In this document: positions 12,506 to 22,664 of the stretch, piece by piece
How the letters are laid out: every line of letters begins with the position of its first letter
Numbering within the stretch: position 1 is the stretch's first letter
Notes under the pieces: generated by a model
What the model saw: the letters and a program-made list of their open reading frames with translations, nothing else
Told to the model about the DNA's origin: nothing
Database searches by the model: none
Program-made: the position numbers and the translations under genes
Source: Sinonovacula constricta
Taxonomy: Eukaryota; Mollusca; Bivalvia; Cardiida; Solecurtidae
NCBI GenBank assembly: GCA_007844125.1
Contig: CM017573.1
Location: 1,264,293 to 1,328,292, forward strand
Direction of reading: 5' to 3'
Length of the DNA stretch: 64,000 nucleotides

Positions 12506-13478
12506 ATGGAAACACCGTCAAAAGAAGAACAGCGTGTTTTATGAAGTTTTGCGTTAATCTTGGGAAAGCGCCCAAGCTACATCTAGAACTGGCAAACAAC
12601 GGACGCACTGTTAGTAGGTCATTGGTGTTAAGATGGCATAAGGAGTATCGGGATGGCAGGAAGTAAAGAAAAGACAAAGAAAGGAGCGGCCGCCCGACCG
12701 TCATCGACGATAAACTGACACTTGCCAAAACCGCGATTCAGTGGGACCGTCGCATAACGGTAAGAGAAGTTGCAGAAATTTGCGATGTGGATACGGCCAC
12801 TGCTCACAGTGAGACACTTTCAATGTCACAGGTTGCATCTCGACTGTTTCTACGTTCATACCAGAGAGAAGGCGACGCGTTCTTACACAGGATTATCATC
12901 ACCGACGAGTCCTGGTTTTACTACAACGATCCAGAAACAAAGTCGGAGTCTTCGGTTGGGAAGCATACGTCGTCTCCACCCCGAAGAAAACACGTGTTAC
13001 CAAATCCGTTGGGAAACACGTTTATTCTATTTAAAGACTGAAAGGGGATGCTGTTAACACACGCTGTACACAGAGGAGAGACGGTGAACGCTGACTATTA
13101 CTGGAGGGTTATGTTGACTTCATTTATAGTGTAATAAAAACAAAATAAATAAATTAATTAATTAACCTGTATCTTTATCAAGTGCGAGCTCCGATATTTC
13201 TGTTTCAGGTAATCAGACGGGAACTGATCAATGCTATCCGTAAGAAGCGGCCAGAAGTGCTGGCTAATCTGGAGAACATATACCTACATCAGGACAACGC
13301 GCATTCGCATACAGCACCCGTCTCTTCACTGGAACTTGGTGTTCTCGGGTTTAACCGCATCGCTTATCCACCCTACTCACCAGACCTGGGCCCAATGGAC
13401 TTTTCCGTTTTACCGGCCATCAAATCCGAACTACAAGGAATTAGGTATTGTTATGAAATTTTACTACACAATAAATGA
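12506..13478 (+). pseudogene. Mariner (DD34D) transposase pseudogene, copy 2, with intron
   Basis: The frame starts at METPSKEEQRV (12506), and after a frameshift continues KFCVNLGKAP, WHKEYRDGRK, a stop, then RSGRPTV and WDRRITVREVAE. A deletion removes part of the linker. The catalytic region follows: IITDESWFYYNDPETKSES, then HQDNAHSHTA, then YPPYSPDLGPMDF. The second and third Asp are separated by exactly 34 residues, which is diagnostic of mariner DD34D. The frame is interrupted between YYWR (ending 13107) and VIRREL (starting 13209) by a GT...CAG segment. The C-terminus is degraded after ILLHNK. No terminal repeats were identified, so the full extent of the element is unknown. Confidence 0.87.
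13108..13208 (+). other. Intron-like insert in mariner copy 2
   Basis: A 101-bp segment beginning GTTATG and ending TATTTCTGTTTCAG interrupts the transposase frame in phase 0, at the same codon boundary as in the other two mariner copies. The donor is weak, while the acceptor is typical. Confidence 0.7.
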
Positions 13479-13649
13479 GGTATTAAATTAATACATAGTA
13501 ACCTTTTGTTTGATTTTATCTTCTCCAACGTTAAATATTGGCCGTGTCTTAAAACTTTTTTAACAACCATCGTACAAAAGGGGCAAGAGGGTTGAAGGGA
13601 TTTGGGGGTTTGGTGGCATAGAGCGGGAATCACGGAGATTTTTTTTAAA

Positions 13650-14081
13650 GTGTAGATGATCGCAGTGCAGAAACACTAATACCAATAATAAATCATTACA
13701 TCTCACCAGGCACAACTATCATCAGCGACTGCTGGAAAAACATTCAGGCCTAAATAAAGAAGGCTACACTCACTTGACAGTGAATTACAGCAAAGAATTT
13801 GTGAACAGCGACACTGTTGCATGTGCAAATGTAACAGAGTGTACGTGGCACGCAGTAAATCAAAGTCGTTCTAAACAGAAACAGCTATAACCTTATACAA
13901 AACCTACCTTGCAGATTATTGCATCAGAAAAAAATATTTAAGTGAATCAAATGACAAATTCTTAGCTTTTCTCGACCAGATAAGATGCGTATATCCCGTG
14001 AAAAAGATAGAAATTTTAACCGCCCAATCAGTAATTAAGCCTAGTGTCGGTCCGCAATCTCTCGATGACAGTCTTGTTCTA
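13650..14081 (+). pseudogene. ISXO2/Merlin-like transposase C-terminal remnant
   Basis: The frames VDDRSAETLIPII, then ISPGTTIISDCWK, LNKEGYTHLTVNYSKEFV, TECTWHAV, and finally YLADYCIRKKYL with FLDQIRCVYP follow the order of the ISXO2-like DDE transposase domain, which in animals occurs in Merlin elements. The SD of ISDCWK corresponds to a catalytic Asp and the E of TECTW to the last acidic residue. Two frameshifts (near 13750 and 13890) mark decay. The N-terminal half is not seen. It follows mariner copy 2 directly. Family assignment is from motif order recalled from memory. Confidence 0.7.
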
Positions 14082-14653
14082 TAATGCAAAATTTTACTAC
14101 ATTTATTTACTTTTGTTGGGAGCTGCCGTCCCCACACACCCGCAAATTTAAAACGAAATTAAGTGAATCGAGCGATAAAATAGATCTAGCGAGTGTCAAC
14201 ACATCCCTAGCAAAGATCATGCACCTGCTGCTCGTCAAATGCGCATGCCCGAAAAAGGAATTAATATGGCGGATTAGCACCCGCTAAAGATCATTAGAGC
14301 CAAGCAAAAATAAAATAACAAAAAAAACAACAACAAAAACAAAACAAACAACAAAAATAATAATAATAAACAACGAATAATTAAAGTTACTGAAAATGGA
14401 TACAACAATCTAAAAGTGAGTGTACCCACGTACAGCACGAGAATAGAAATATGACGGAAATAGAAATTCTTACAATACAGAGTGGACAAGGCAATCACAA
14501 CGAACCGACTTGGGTGGCTTCGCCTGTTTTACAAAGCTCAAGGGTTGCAATTCCTGAGGGGTTTCTCAAAAACAAGCACTGAAAAAACCCTGATGTTCTA
14601 CCTTTTAATTACTCGCATAACTACACTTTGTTGGTTTGGGTTGTTTTCTAAAA
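14082..14653. other. Spacer with A-rich simple sequence
   Basis: No gene is recognised. Positions 14306-14385 are an A-rich stretch with (AAC)n and (AAT)n character, possibly the tail of a retroposed copy. Confidence 0.5.
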
Positions 14654-15208
14654 CTCGATGATTTCTTTTGTGTCTTTTACATTTCACTTTTGACACTTTT
14701 GGCATATGACGTCACGGCATCGTGTGACGTCATTAAATGGTTCTCTTATATATCAGCGCTTGTACTGCTATATTTTATTTGAAACTACTCTCTTATTTGG
14801 AATTTTAGGTTGCAGAGGCTTTTATCTATTGTGCATATGTTGAGAGTTTATTTTATTATAAGTTACTATGTATGTACATAAGTTCATTATATCTGTTTTA
14901 ACTACCGATGCAGGTGCTTACTGTTAGTTGTTTCACTTTGACGGGATATTTTTATTTACACTGTTTGTTTGATAGAAAAACATTCAGGAAGTGCGAGGTT
15001 GGAGCGCTCCACAAACCAGGTTTAAGCACCCCAGTCGGCCCTTTTGCCGACTGACCGTTCCAAGGCGGTAACTGATGGTTTTTATTTTTGTAAGTTATGT
15101 CTCGTCTCTTTGTTTTTGTCACATTTACATTTACCTTGTTTGCCTTTGTCTAGAGGTAGATAAAATTTAAATATCTGGAAATTTTGATAGGACCTTTCCT
15201 TATTTACC
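14654..15208 (+). repeat. R1 dispersed repeat, copy 1
   Basis: About 555 bp that align closely with 23090-23628. Both copies start at tcgatgatttcttt and end at cttatttacc. Shared internal features are two TGACGTCA palindromes 18 bp apart followed by a TATATA motif, ccgatgcaggtgcttactgt, and the G/C-rich block aaaccaggtttaagcacc followed by tgaccgttccaaggcggtaa. A reversed fragment lies at about 21006-21090 and a partial copy at 10217-10354. It is probably the terminal or non-coding part of a retroelement. No target-site duplication was found. Confidence 0.8.
14707..14732 (+). promoter_or_regulatory. Paired CRE palindromes in R1 copy 1
   Basis: TGACGTCA occurs at 14707-14714 and again at 14725-14732, followed by a tatata motif at about 14748. 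TGACGTCA is the consensus CREB/ATF site. The pair, its 18-bp spacing and the TATA-like motif are conserved in the second R1 copy, which suggests a promoter inside the element. Promoter function is inferred. Confidence 0.4.
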
Positions 15209-16085
15209 TACTTAACCTTTTCACAGTCGGACTGGTCGACTCTTAGCTTGGCCACGAAACAACCTCGATTTGTCTCTATCAGTTTAAAAGAGGCGGATTC
15301 GATCCCCCTTTCTTGAAGATATTCAAGTATCCATTCTCTATTTGAATGTGAAGCTATGCCGTCGATGTAATACCGACGTGTGCGACGTGATCGTATGCTT
15401 TCAAACACAGGTTCAGTTTTGTTACACTTAATATGTTTATTTCTGACGTTATCGGTTTGTTTTTGGTCAGGTTCGAGTCTTTGCTGGGTTTTTTCAGTTG
15501 TATTGTTCTCTGTTCAATATGAGTACGTCGATGCGTCTTGATTCACTAACGTTTTGCTCGATCTCTGTTGCGTTCTTTTCGCTTCTGTTTGTTTTGTGGC
15601 TGTTTGGTTTTGGAGTTGAGTTGATGCAGTTTGGTTTGAGTTTGTTGTATTCTTCTTGAATCCAACGCCAGAGATGTGTGGCTGGGCAGGTTTGGGTCGG
15701 ATGCACTCCTCGGTGTTGTCGTCGTTGCACGTTTCCATTGGTCGATCGGGTCCGGTTTGAATATGGGAGTGTGACACGCCGTTCTTCATGACAAGACTGC
15801 TTGCACGTGTCTGCTTAATGCATTCTACACTTAATTACATATCATGAAGCGTTTTGGAGTCGATAGAGCGTGATTTCTTGTCTTCAGAGACAATGTTTAA
15901 AATTAAAGTTTGGAGCATATCGTGTCCTTGGCACAAAGACATGAAAGTTTGAGCCATTGATTGCTTTTCTTGTTTGGGCTCAATGATATCTTGAGACAAC
16001 AGTTGGATAGTAGGTCTTATTTGCGCTAGTTCTTGTTGGATTGTGCAGGAAGCCTCGGGTGTCGGTGTTCCAGAGTCGTCTCTAT
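15208..16085 (-). pseudogene. Retroelement ORF1-like protein, decayed
   Basis: One minus-strand frame reads through about 290 codons with only two in-frame stops (near 15837 and 15515). The N-terminal part is helical and Gln-rich (TIQQELAQIRPTIQLLSQD, QSMAQTFMSLCQGHDM). The middle is polar and rich in N, Q and T. The C-terminal block YYIDGIASHSNREWILEYLQ followed by LIETNRGCFVAKLRV resembles the RNA-binding-like domain of ORF1 proteins of invertebrate retroelements. The frame is cut exactly where the R1 repeat begins (15208), so R1 or a rearrangement truncated it. Another coherent frame upstream (about 16330-16600, minus) contains IDHTMP, a stop, and PLFNDDRYTLEMLTGAT, and may be its N-terminus. 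The precise retroelement family is unknown. Confidence 0.5.
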
Positions 16086-16784
16086 AGTTGGATTTTGTCG
16101 GTAATCTTCGCCTTACAAGAATGTTAGTACCCTGGGATTATCATTGTCGATAAATCTTGTAATACGTAGCAATCTTTGGCATATCGCTCTGAGCTTCCCT
16201 CTGCCTTTGTCGTTCTGCGGTGTATCAGTGTGCCTTGACAATATTCTGATTCCTTCTTAAAAGAATATAAAGGCAAATATTGTCGTCATTTCTATTTGTA
16301 AGTAACAACTTGTCAATAAATATTGACTGGGGCAGATTGTAAAGTTCATCATCGAGCATCGCTCGGTGAATTGTACGAATCTGTAGGCTCAGCATTGAAT
16401 AGGTGAGACTGCTACATTAAATGGTCAGCAGACACTCCGTCATCACGTGACGTAGCTCCCGTTAGCATTTCGAGCGTATATCGATCGTCATTAAAGAGGG
16501 GACCAATCTGATCGCCCTCTGTATGTACAGGTGTGGCAGTCGGGCCCTACGGCATGGTGTGGTCAATGGATTGTGACTGGCTGGCTTCCATTTTTGCGTT
16601 AATCCGCTAGTTGCATGTGCTGTGGAACCTTGGTGTAATGTAAAGGACACCGTTTAGATTCTTTGAGAAGTTATCACTTTTAAGTTTTAACGTGTTTTCA
16701 GCCTCGTGTAAATATCTGTATGAATAATACTTGAACGCACACCGATCTTTGTGAAGAGTTTTAGAACACACATATCAACACACA
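16086..16784. other. Spacer, possible 5' part of the ORF1-like element
   Basis: The minus strand between 16600 and 16330 reads as one frame with two stops, containing MEASQSQSIDHT and NDDRYTLEMLTGATSRDD. It lies upstream of, and in the same orientation as, the ORF1-like pseudogene. Nothing else is recognised. Confidence 0.35.
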
Positions 16785-17058
16785 GGCCGTAATAGCTCAG
16801 GTGGTAGAGCGTCGGCTTGCGGATCTGGAGGTCGAGGGTTCGTACCCCGGCCGGGTCAAACCAAAGACTTTAAAGTTGGTAGTAGTGGCTTCCCCCCTAA
16901 CGCTCGGGGCTAAAGGGACAGCATTACGCCTGACTCGTCGGTGTCAGTATAATGGACCGGTCGGGTTCAGTCCCTGGGCACCTCATAAGTGCCCCTGTGC
17001 TATAATGATAGAAATGTCGCTGCGCAGTATCGGCAAAAATGCCGGCTAATCCCAATCC
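16785..17058 (+). mobile_element. tRNA-derived SINE (family A), copy 1, with 12-bp target-site duplication
   Basis: The head resembles a tRNA: an A-box-like tagctcaggtggtagagcgt and a B-box-like gggttcgtacccc. It is followed by a body shared with 36941-37215 and 38117-38389 (phrases agactttaaagttggtagta, gcattacgcctgactcgtcg, cctcataagtgcccctgtgc) and a tail taatcccaatccca. The 12-bp sequence catatcaacaca occurs immediately before (16771-16782) and at the 3' boundary (17059-17070), as expected for retrotransposition. It is not a functional tRNA gene: the B-box stem loop is altered and there is no complete cloverleaf. Confidence 0.9.
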
Positions 17059-17070
17059 CATATCAACACA

Positions 17071-18368
17071 TATGTCACTTTGTCAATAATTATTGTTTAA
17101 TGATATAGATTACGGTGAAATTATAGTCCATGAAAGGCGCGCGCTTTCTCTATAGAAACAAATGGTCCACAGAGCAGCAGTGACCATGGACGGTTGTAGA
17201 CTATCCCACTGCTGGACATAGTCAGGGGAACTAACCTAGAGAAAAAAACTACAGAGAGGAAGGCAGGGACAGGAGACCTATTGTTATGAATGACAACCAC
17301 CAGCTAACTAGTTGTGTAATTTGTGTTTTGAGTAAGTTTTAGAACTACATGTTAAACATGCACTACTTTTACTAGAAACTTATGGTCACTACAAATGTAT
17401 TATTAGTTCAGTCCATAATCTCACAGTGAGGCTAGCCAGTTATTACATTTTGACTTTTCACATTTTTTTACTTGAAGAATACTAGCGGATCACTATACCA
17501 ACTGAGCTAAAGAGGCTCAACTGAGCTTAAGAAGTTCAGTGAATAAACTACCAGTGAAACTTGGATGAATGCGCGTTGGGTGGTGGTGGATCTGCTTAGA
17601 TCGAAGTTAGGGTCCCTTATTGTGTACATATATCTAATATCAACTAAACTAAAGCTGAATGGATCTTGATGCAAACCAAACACACCAAGATTTTGTGGAT
17701 CTGCCCCGCCAAGATATTCACCCTGAATCACACCCCATGTTCTATTACACACAACTGTGTAATGTCCTCTACTCTTTCTCTACTCTTTTACCGGGTGCAT
17801 TACTCGCCCGATCCATCCCCCGTTTCTTATGTTTTGATAACAGTGGGACAACTGCCAATTGTAAACAACTTTTATAAAATGGCACTCATAAGGTAACTTG
17901 AAGTTTAAACAACATTGTAATAATCAATGTGTTTAGTGCATTTTATGAAAGATTTACGTCACAGAAGTGAGCAATCATCGGCATGCAATGAACACACGTT
18001 TTATAATGGTCTAAAAACAAACAAACACGAACCATTAGGAAAGATTCGTATGCATACAGAAAGATTTGCAAGTTTTCAGACTCTGAAAAAGCGGAAGTAG
18101 AATATTCACCTACTTGTTGCTGATCGTTTCTAGTTGTGGCGGCTCCATTGAAATTTTCCTGTTTTATTTTTTATCCTGGCGCAATTTTTTCTCGACACTA
18201 TCTCTTCAATTCAGTCAATCAATCTTTTCACATAAGCATTGCCCTGTTCATACATTCGCCATTGTGCTAACGATTAACTGCGCATGCGTTATGAATAATC
18301 ATGCGAAGAGAATATCGGGATTTTGACGAGCGTGTCGACCGTACGCGATCATAATATTATTATTATTA
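17071..18368. other. Spacer with a tRNA-like half on the minus strand
   Basis: No gene is recognised. At 17480-17521 the reverse complement reads cctctttagctcagttggta followed by tagtgatccgctagt. This is a tRNA 5' half (D-arm and anticodon region) without a T-arm, so it is a pseudo-tRNA or SINE head rather than a gene. Confidence 0.45.
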
Positions 18369-18571
18369 CGAGGTTTGTTCGTTCACTTCTTAGACAAGTA
18401 AGAAAAGCAAACAAGTTGACAGTGATTAGAACCAAATTTATATCAAAAATATTAATTTATATTGAAAACAGAAAATATGCAGTGACAAAAATGTAAAATA
18501 ATATCAAAATACATAGAACTTTAGTAAAACTACAACATTTGTGCAACCACTATCGTCTCTACGCGGCGTTA

Positions 18572-19757
18572 CATTTTTTCAACATATTCTCCTAAAAAGT
18601 CAATGCGCTTCCGGTGGCGCTGAACCCACTTACCAAAACGTCCCTGAACCACTCCTTGTAGGATGACATCAATCTCGTTACATGCGAAGATCGTCCAAAT
18701 CGTTAAACCTTTTCCCGCGCATATCGCTCTTCAGACGTGGGAAGAGAGCAAAGTCCATCGGCGCAAGATCAGGTGAGTATGGGGCGTGAAGCAGTCTCTT
18801 CACTCCCAGGAAATCGATGGTGTCAACCGTGTCTATGGCCCGGTGCGCAGGACTATTGTCCTGGTGGAATATAATCGCCTCAATCTCTAAGTCCGGACGT
18901 TTATGCCTGAGCCCATGGGTCAAATCTCGGCGAATAACCTGAAGTCAAAATAAGAACAAAATTAAAATTTATCAAACTTAAACGGAAAATTTTATTTGGA
19001 ACAAGTTAAATTTTAATTCGAAAAAACAACATTTGTAGAATTAATCTTGTTGAATAAATAAATAAGCATATCAAATGTTAAAAACGTACCTTCTGATAAT
19101 ATTAACCGTGGTCCCCGCTGGTACGGCGTGCTGCAGAATCTTTATTTATTTAGTCCATGTGCGTCCACAAACATGATTTTGTCTTGCCGACTTAGAAGTC
19201 CTCGCCTTCTTTGGGGGAGGAGAATCGGAGTTTTTCATTGATTGTTGCTGCATAGGCTCGGTTTCGTACAGGTATAGCCACGTTTCGTCCATTGTGACTA
19301 TGCGCTAGAGAAATCGATCTCCCCCACGGTCAAAGCATCAAGAAACGACCTTGACATCCGCACGCGCGTGGTCGTCTAATCCTGGTGAGAAGCCGTGGCA
19401 TTCATCTGGCGCACACCTTATTCGTCTTCAGAGTGTCCTTGAGAATGCGATACATGACATTTACGCATATCCCTGTCAGATCGCTGATCTCTCGCACTGA
19501 TCTTCGCCTATCCTCACTGATGATGTCCTGTACGCGCTTAACGTCGTCTTCCCCACGGCACGGGCGACCACCACTCCGTGGCTTATCGAAAACGTCTTAC
19601 AGGCCAACTTTTATGCCACGCAAAAACTAAGCTTCTTAAAACATCTGTTTGTTGATTTCCTGTCTGTATAAATATTAACCTATCCATCGGGGTCATGTTA
19701 GCGTTCGCACAAAATTTGATGACGCATCGCTGTTCCAGTTTTAATGATGTAGCCATG
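18572..19757 (-). pseudogene. Mariner (DD34D) transposase pseudogene, copy 3, with GT-AG intron
   Basis: The start MATSLKLEQRCVIKFCANA at 19757 is followed by frames matching mariner: FAWHKSW, GRPC, DIISEDRRRSVREISDLTG, then TMDETWLYLYETEP with the first Asp and PPPKKARTSK. Next are HAVPAGTTVN, then after the intron VIRRDLTHGLRHKRPDLE, FHQDNSPAHRA and YSPDLAPMDFALFP. The second and third Asp are 34 residues apart. After a frameshift the C-terminus is GKWVQRHRKRIDFLGEYVEK and a stop near 18572. Several frameshifts and stops make it inactive. The exon junction YYQK/VIRR flanks a 151-bp segment with good splice signals, AAG|GTACGT to TTGACTTCAG. Confidence 0.88.
18939..19089 (-). other. GT-AG intron in mariner copy 3
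   Basis: On the minus strand the segment starts GTACGTTT after AAG and ends TTATTTTGACTTCAG before GTTATTCGCC. It is AT-rich, 151 bp long and in phase 0. It has the best splice signals of the three mariner inserts and sits at the same codon boundary. Confidence 0.78.
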
Positions 19758-20121
19758 ATAAGTTACATTCCGCTTTAGCTTAAACTGCTAAACAACTTAC
19801 TAAATGACGTCAGATAATATGCTATGACGTTATATTTATCTAAGCCATCATTTTCGAGCGTTTTTTACGTTGTCAAAGCAATCTATTGAAGAATTATAAG
19901 GAATCATTTATCAATGCGTGATCAACAAAGTGATGCATAGTTAGAAGGGTATATTGCTAAGGAAACTGCATGTGTCGCACTTGACTAAAATAGGGAAATA
20001 TATATTTTACTATGTCAAAAAAATACTAACATGGAGCTTTAAATTGCTATAATATTTATTGAAATTGATATACAAATATAAAGAACAGGGCTGTCCAGGA
20101 ACTTTACGAACACACCTCGTA

Positions 20122-21400
20122 CAGTGTCGAAACCCTTCCACCATAAACAAAAATTGGGATTTATATCGCACGCAATAGGGGTCTAATTTACATTCTACTA
20201 CGGTCAAACTTTTAACATCTTCAAAATTAGAGCCATATGTTCGCATGCAAAAGGTTTTATCTACTTTTATTTTGCTGATTTCGAACTAATGGGTATCTTT
20301 AAGTGACATTACATAGAAATTTAATAAAAACAGAGAAAGACAAGGGTGTAAGCGTACAGTGCAATATCATTTAGGGAAATATGGATTTTATAGATAAGAT
20401 ATTCAAAGACAATTTTAACATGCCTTGACATCGTGGAATTAAATTGAGAAAAACGTCAGGCTAAATCAGTCTTAATAATGATAGCATACATAGTTTGTAT
20501 AATGTATAACAAAATCAATATATATCATGACAAGTTCATGTTAGATATTATTACAATGTACAAAAGTATTTAATATTTATTTAAAATGCTGTTTATGACT
20601 AAATGGAACTAAAATGTGAAAAAGGTCTGTTATAAGTGGGCCGGTTCTAATACCCCAAACCACTGCAAACTACCGAACCCACCCCAAACTACTCCAAAAC
20701 AACCCCATAAACCCATTATAAGATTGTTATAATTAATTAATTAATTATATGTATTATGAATCTTGCTTATTGTTGCATCATACCCAAATTGTCATTATTA
20801 TTTAACGAATAACGATATAAACCAGGCAATAGTATACATAGTAAAATTGCTTAGGGTGGGTCAAGTTAATAAACAAAACTATATATAGATTCTTAACAAT
20901 TTTTATTACTGATTGAAGAGTACACACATTAAAGAAAGTATTATGACGAAAGAAAACATGAGGAGTCATTAATACTAAGTCACAATTAACCGTACAAACT
21001 GAATAGGTAAATAAGAAAAGGTCCTATCAAAATTTCCAGATATTTAATCTATCTCCAGACAAAGGCAAACAGGGAAAACATAAATGAACCATTTTCTTTG
21101 ATTTTGTCTTTTTTTTATTTTTGCACAAATATTACTAATCACTAATGTATATCAGAGAAAGCAAATAAAAGAAAGTTTAGATTTTTTTTATTAAAACAAA
21201 TTGTCTGGGTCCTAGTTGCACGTCATGATGATCGCTAAAGCGATACCGTAATACGCAACTTGTAGTTATGTGCGACCGACATCTTGTTTTCTGATTTGGC
21301 TTCTTTGCAATTGATGTTACCATATTTACAGTGTATGTGCCAGTGTCATCTTTTGGGGGTTACTGTTTTGTAGTTGCCTGTTTAACTGTCAAGAATTTTA
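20122..21400. other. AT-rich spacer with inverted R1 fragment
   Basis: No gene is recognised. Positions 20640-20710 form a C/A-rich degenerate repeat (cccaaac, caaact motifs). Positions about 21006-21090 are an inverted fragment of the R1 repeat's end, starting at ggtaaataagaaaaggtcct. Confidence 0.5.
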
Positions 21401-22190
21401 AGAACATCCTTGCTTTTTCTTTATCCTTGCTTTTTCTTCATCAGTTTTTGTTACCGATTTTCATTTGTTGTTAATGATTAAGTTTCCAGAACCTTATGAG
21501 GGTCTTCGTATATCCATCATTTGAAATTTCACCAGTTTATAAAGCTAGTTAACAAGTTCGTCTGTTTTTCGTGGCTCCCACTTCAAAAGTACCTTTTGCC
21601 TATTGTTAATACTTTCTGTATTGGTGTTGATTCACAACTCATATGATTACGAAATTACGTGATTTACAATCTTCCCTTTAACATATTTCTCGTAATAGGT
21701 TAGGAAGTCGTTGTGGCTGTCTTCCTGTAATTTAGCCTTGAAGACCGCATTTCTTTCCTCAAACATTACAGAATCATCCGCTTTTGCCACACCGGTTTCT
21801 TCGAAGATCATGTTAAAACTTTGACTTATTTCTTGGGTACTCTTTTGGTATTGTGTATGTTATCTGTTTTAGTAGATCATCCTATATGTGCTTTGTAATC
21901 TTCTACTTGCACCCGGCAAAGCAAGATCGATAGCATTGGTCATGGCTTGTCGTCGTCTGTGCCCATCAATATTTCTACATTTTTCAAATCAACATCTAGA
22001 ATGCCATAAATATCTAGAATGCCCCTTAAATGCGCAAAGAATCCATAGTAGTTTCCTATCTCAGTGAAGCATGAACGGGCCTAGGAGACAATTTTTTATG
22101 ATTTATAAACGGTGGTAGCCACAAAACATTTCTCCAGTGAAAATGTTCGGTCAATGCCCACGAATACTTTTTTTGCTGGACAGGAATGAC
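21400..22190 (-). pseudogene. MULE-type (Mutator-like) transposase remnant
   Basis: Minus-strand frames in order read KVFVGIDRTFSLEKCFVAT, then NYYGFFAHLRGILDIYG, LMGTDDDKAMTNAIDLALPG, EETGVAKADDSVMFEERNAV, YYEKYVKGKI, and finally LKWEPRKTDELVN with KLVKFQMMDIRR. This is the order seen in the MULE DDE domain: first Asp in GIDRTF, second Asp in GTDDDKAM followed by an FP/LPGA segment. The usual C..H after the second Asp is not seen where expected. Several frameshifts and stops make it a pseudogene. Family assignment is from memory of conserved motifs. The segment lies upstream, in opposite orientation, of the RT fragment at 22665. Confidence 0.6.
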
Positions 22191-22269
22191 TTGCAGTCAG
22201 TTTTCTGGTCTTCTTTGAATGGTAACGTGTTGCAATGGGATTTAATTATCTCGTTCTAGTCAATTGACG

Positions 22270-22345
22270 ACAGAAGCTGTTTCGGCGCCGTATGACCTGT
22301 TAAGTGTCGGTGTGCCGTAAAACCCAAATAAATAAATAAATAAAC
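22270..22345 (+). repeat. LINE-like 3' tail ending in (AAAT)n
   Basis: The phrase gtgtcggtgtgccgtaaaac followed by ccaaataaataaataaataa looks like the 3' end of a non-LTR retrotransposon with an AAAT-repeat tail. No coding part of that element adjoins it. Confidence 0.4.
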
Positions 22346-22664
22346 AGAAGCTGTTGAGAAATGTTTGTTAATTTTTGTTCTTTTCTACTTAAACTAGCGG
22401 TTCTTTCGCTGTAAGACTACTTCTTTTTTCTTAAAATGGAAATTTTGTTGATCCTTCAAGTTCATCGAAAAATCAGGTCTTTTATGCATATGTTCGGGTA
22501 CTCAATGAGACAGGTATAACACAGCCCATGTGTAAATTGTTTTGTTTTAATTACATATTGTACATTCTCAAAGTAACAACCATTTTTATTTATTTTATTA
22601 AACGTGACAGTCTATAGAATATTGAAGATATTCTAACTATAAAGTAATCCTGTCTTTTCTCAAA

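Larger units (their letters stand above)
18369..20119 (-). mobile_element. Mariner-like DNA transposon, copy 3, with terminal inverted repeats
   Basis: The element is bounded by inverted repeats of about 30 bp. The left end reads cgaggtttgttcgttcac from 18369. The right end, reverse complemented from 20119, reads cgaggtgtgttcgtaaagtt and continues similarly. TA dinucleotides flank both (18367-18368 and 20120-20121), the normal mariner target duplication. The total length of about 1.75 kb contains the minus-strand transposase remnant at 18572-19757. Confidence 0.85.

Noticed and set aside
16785..16870. Functional tRNA genes at the SINE heads (also 32640-32757, 36941-37020, 49480-49560)
   Set aside because: Box A and B are recognisable, but the cloverleaf is incomplete and the same SINE body follows each time.
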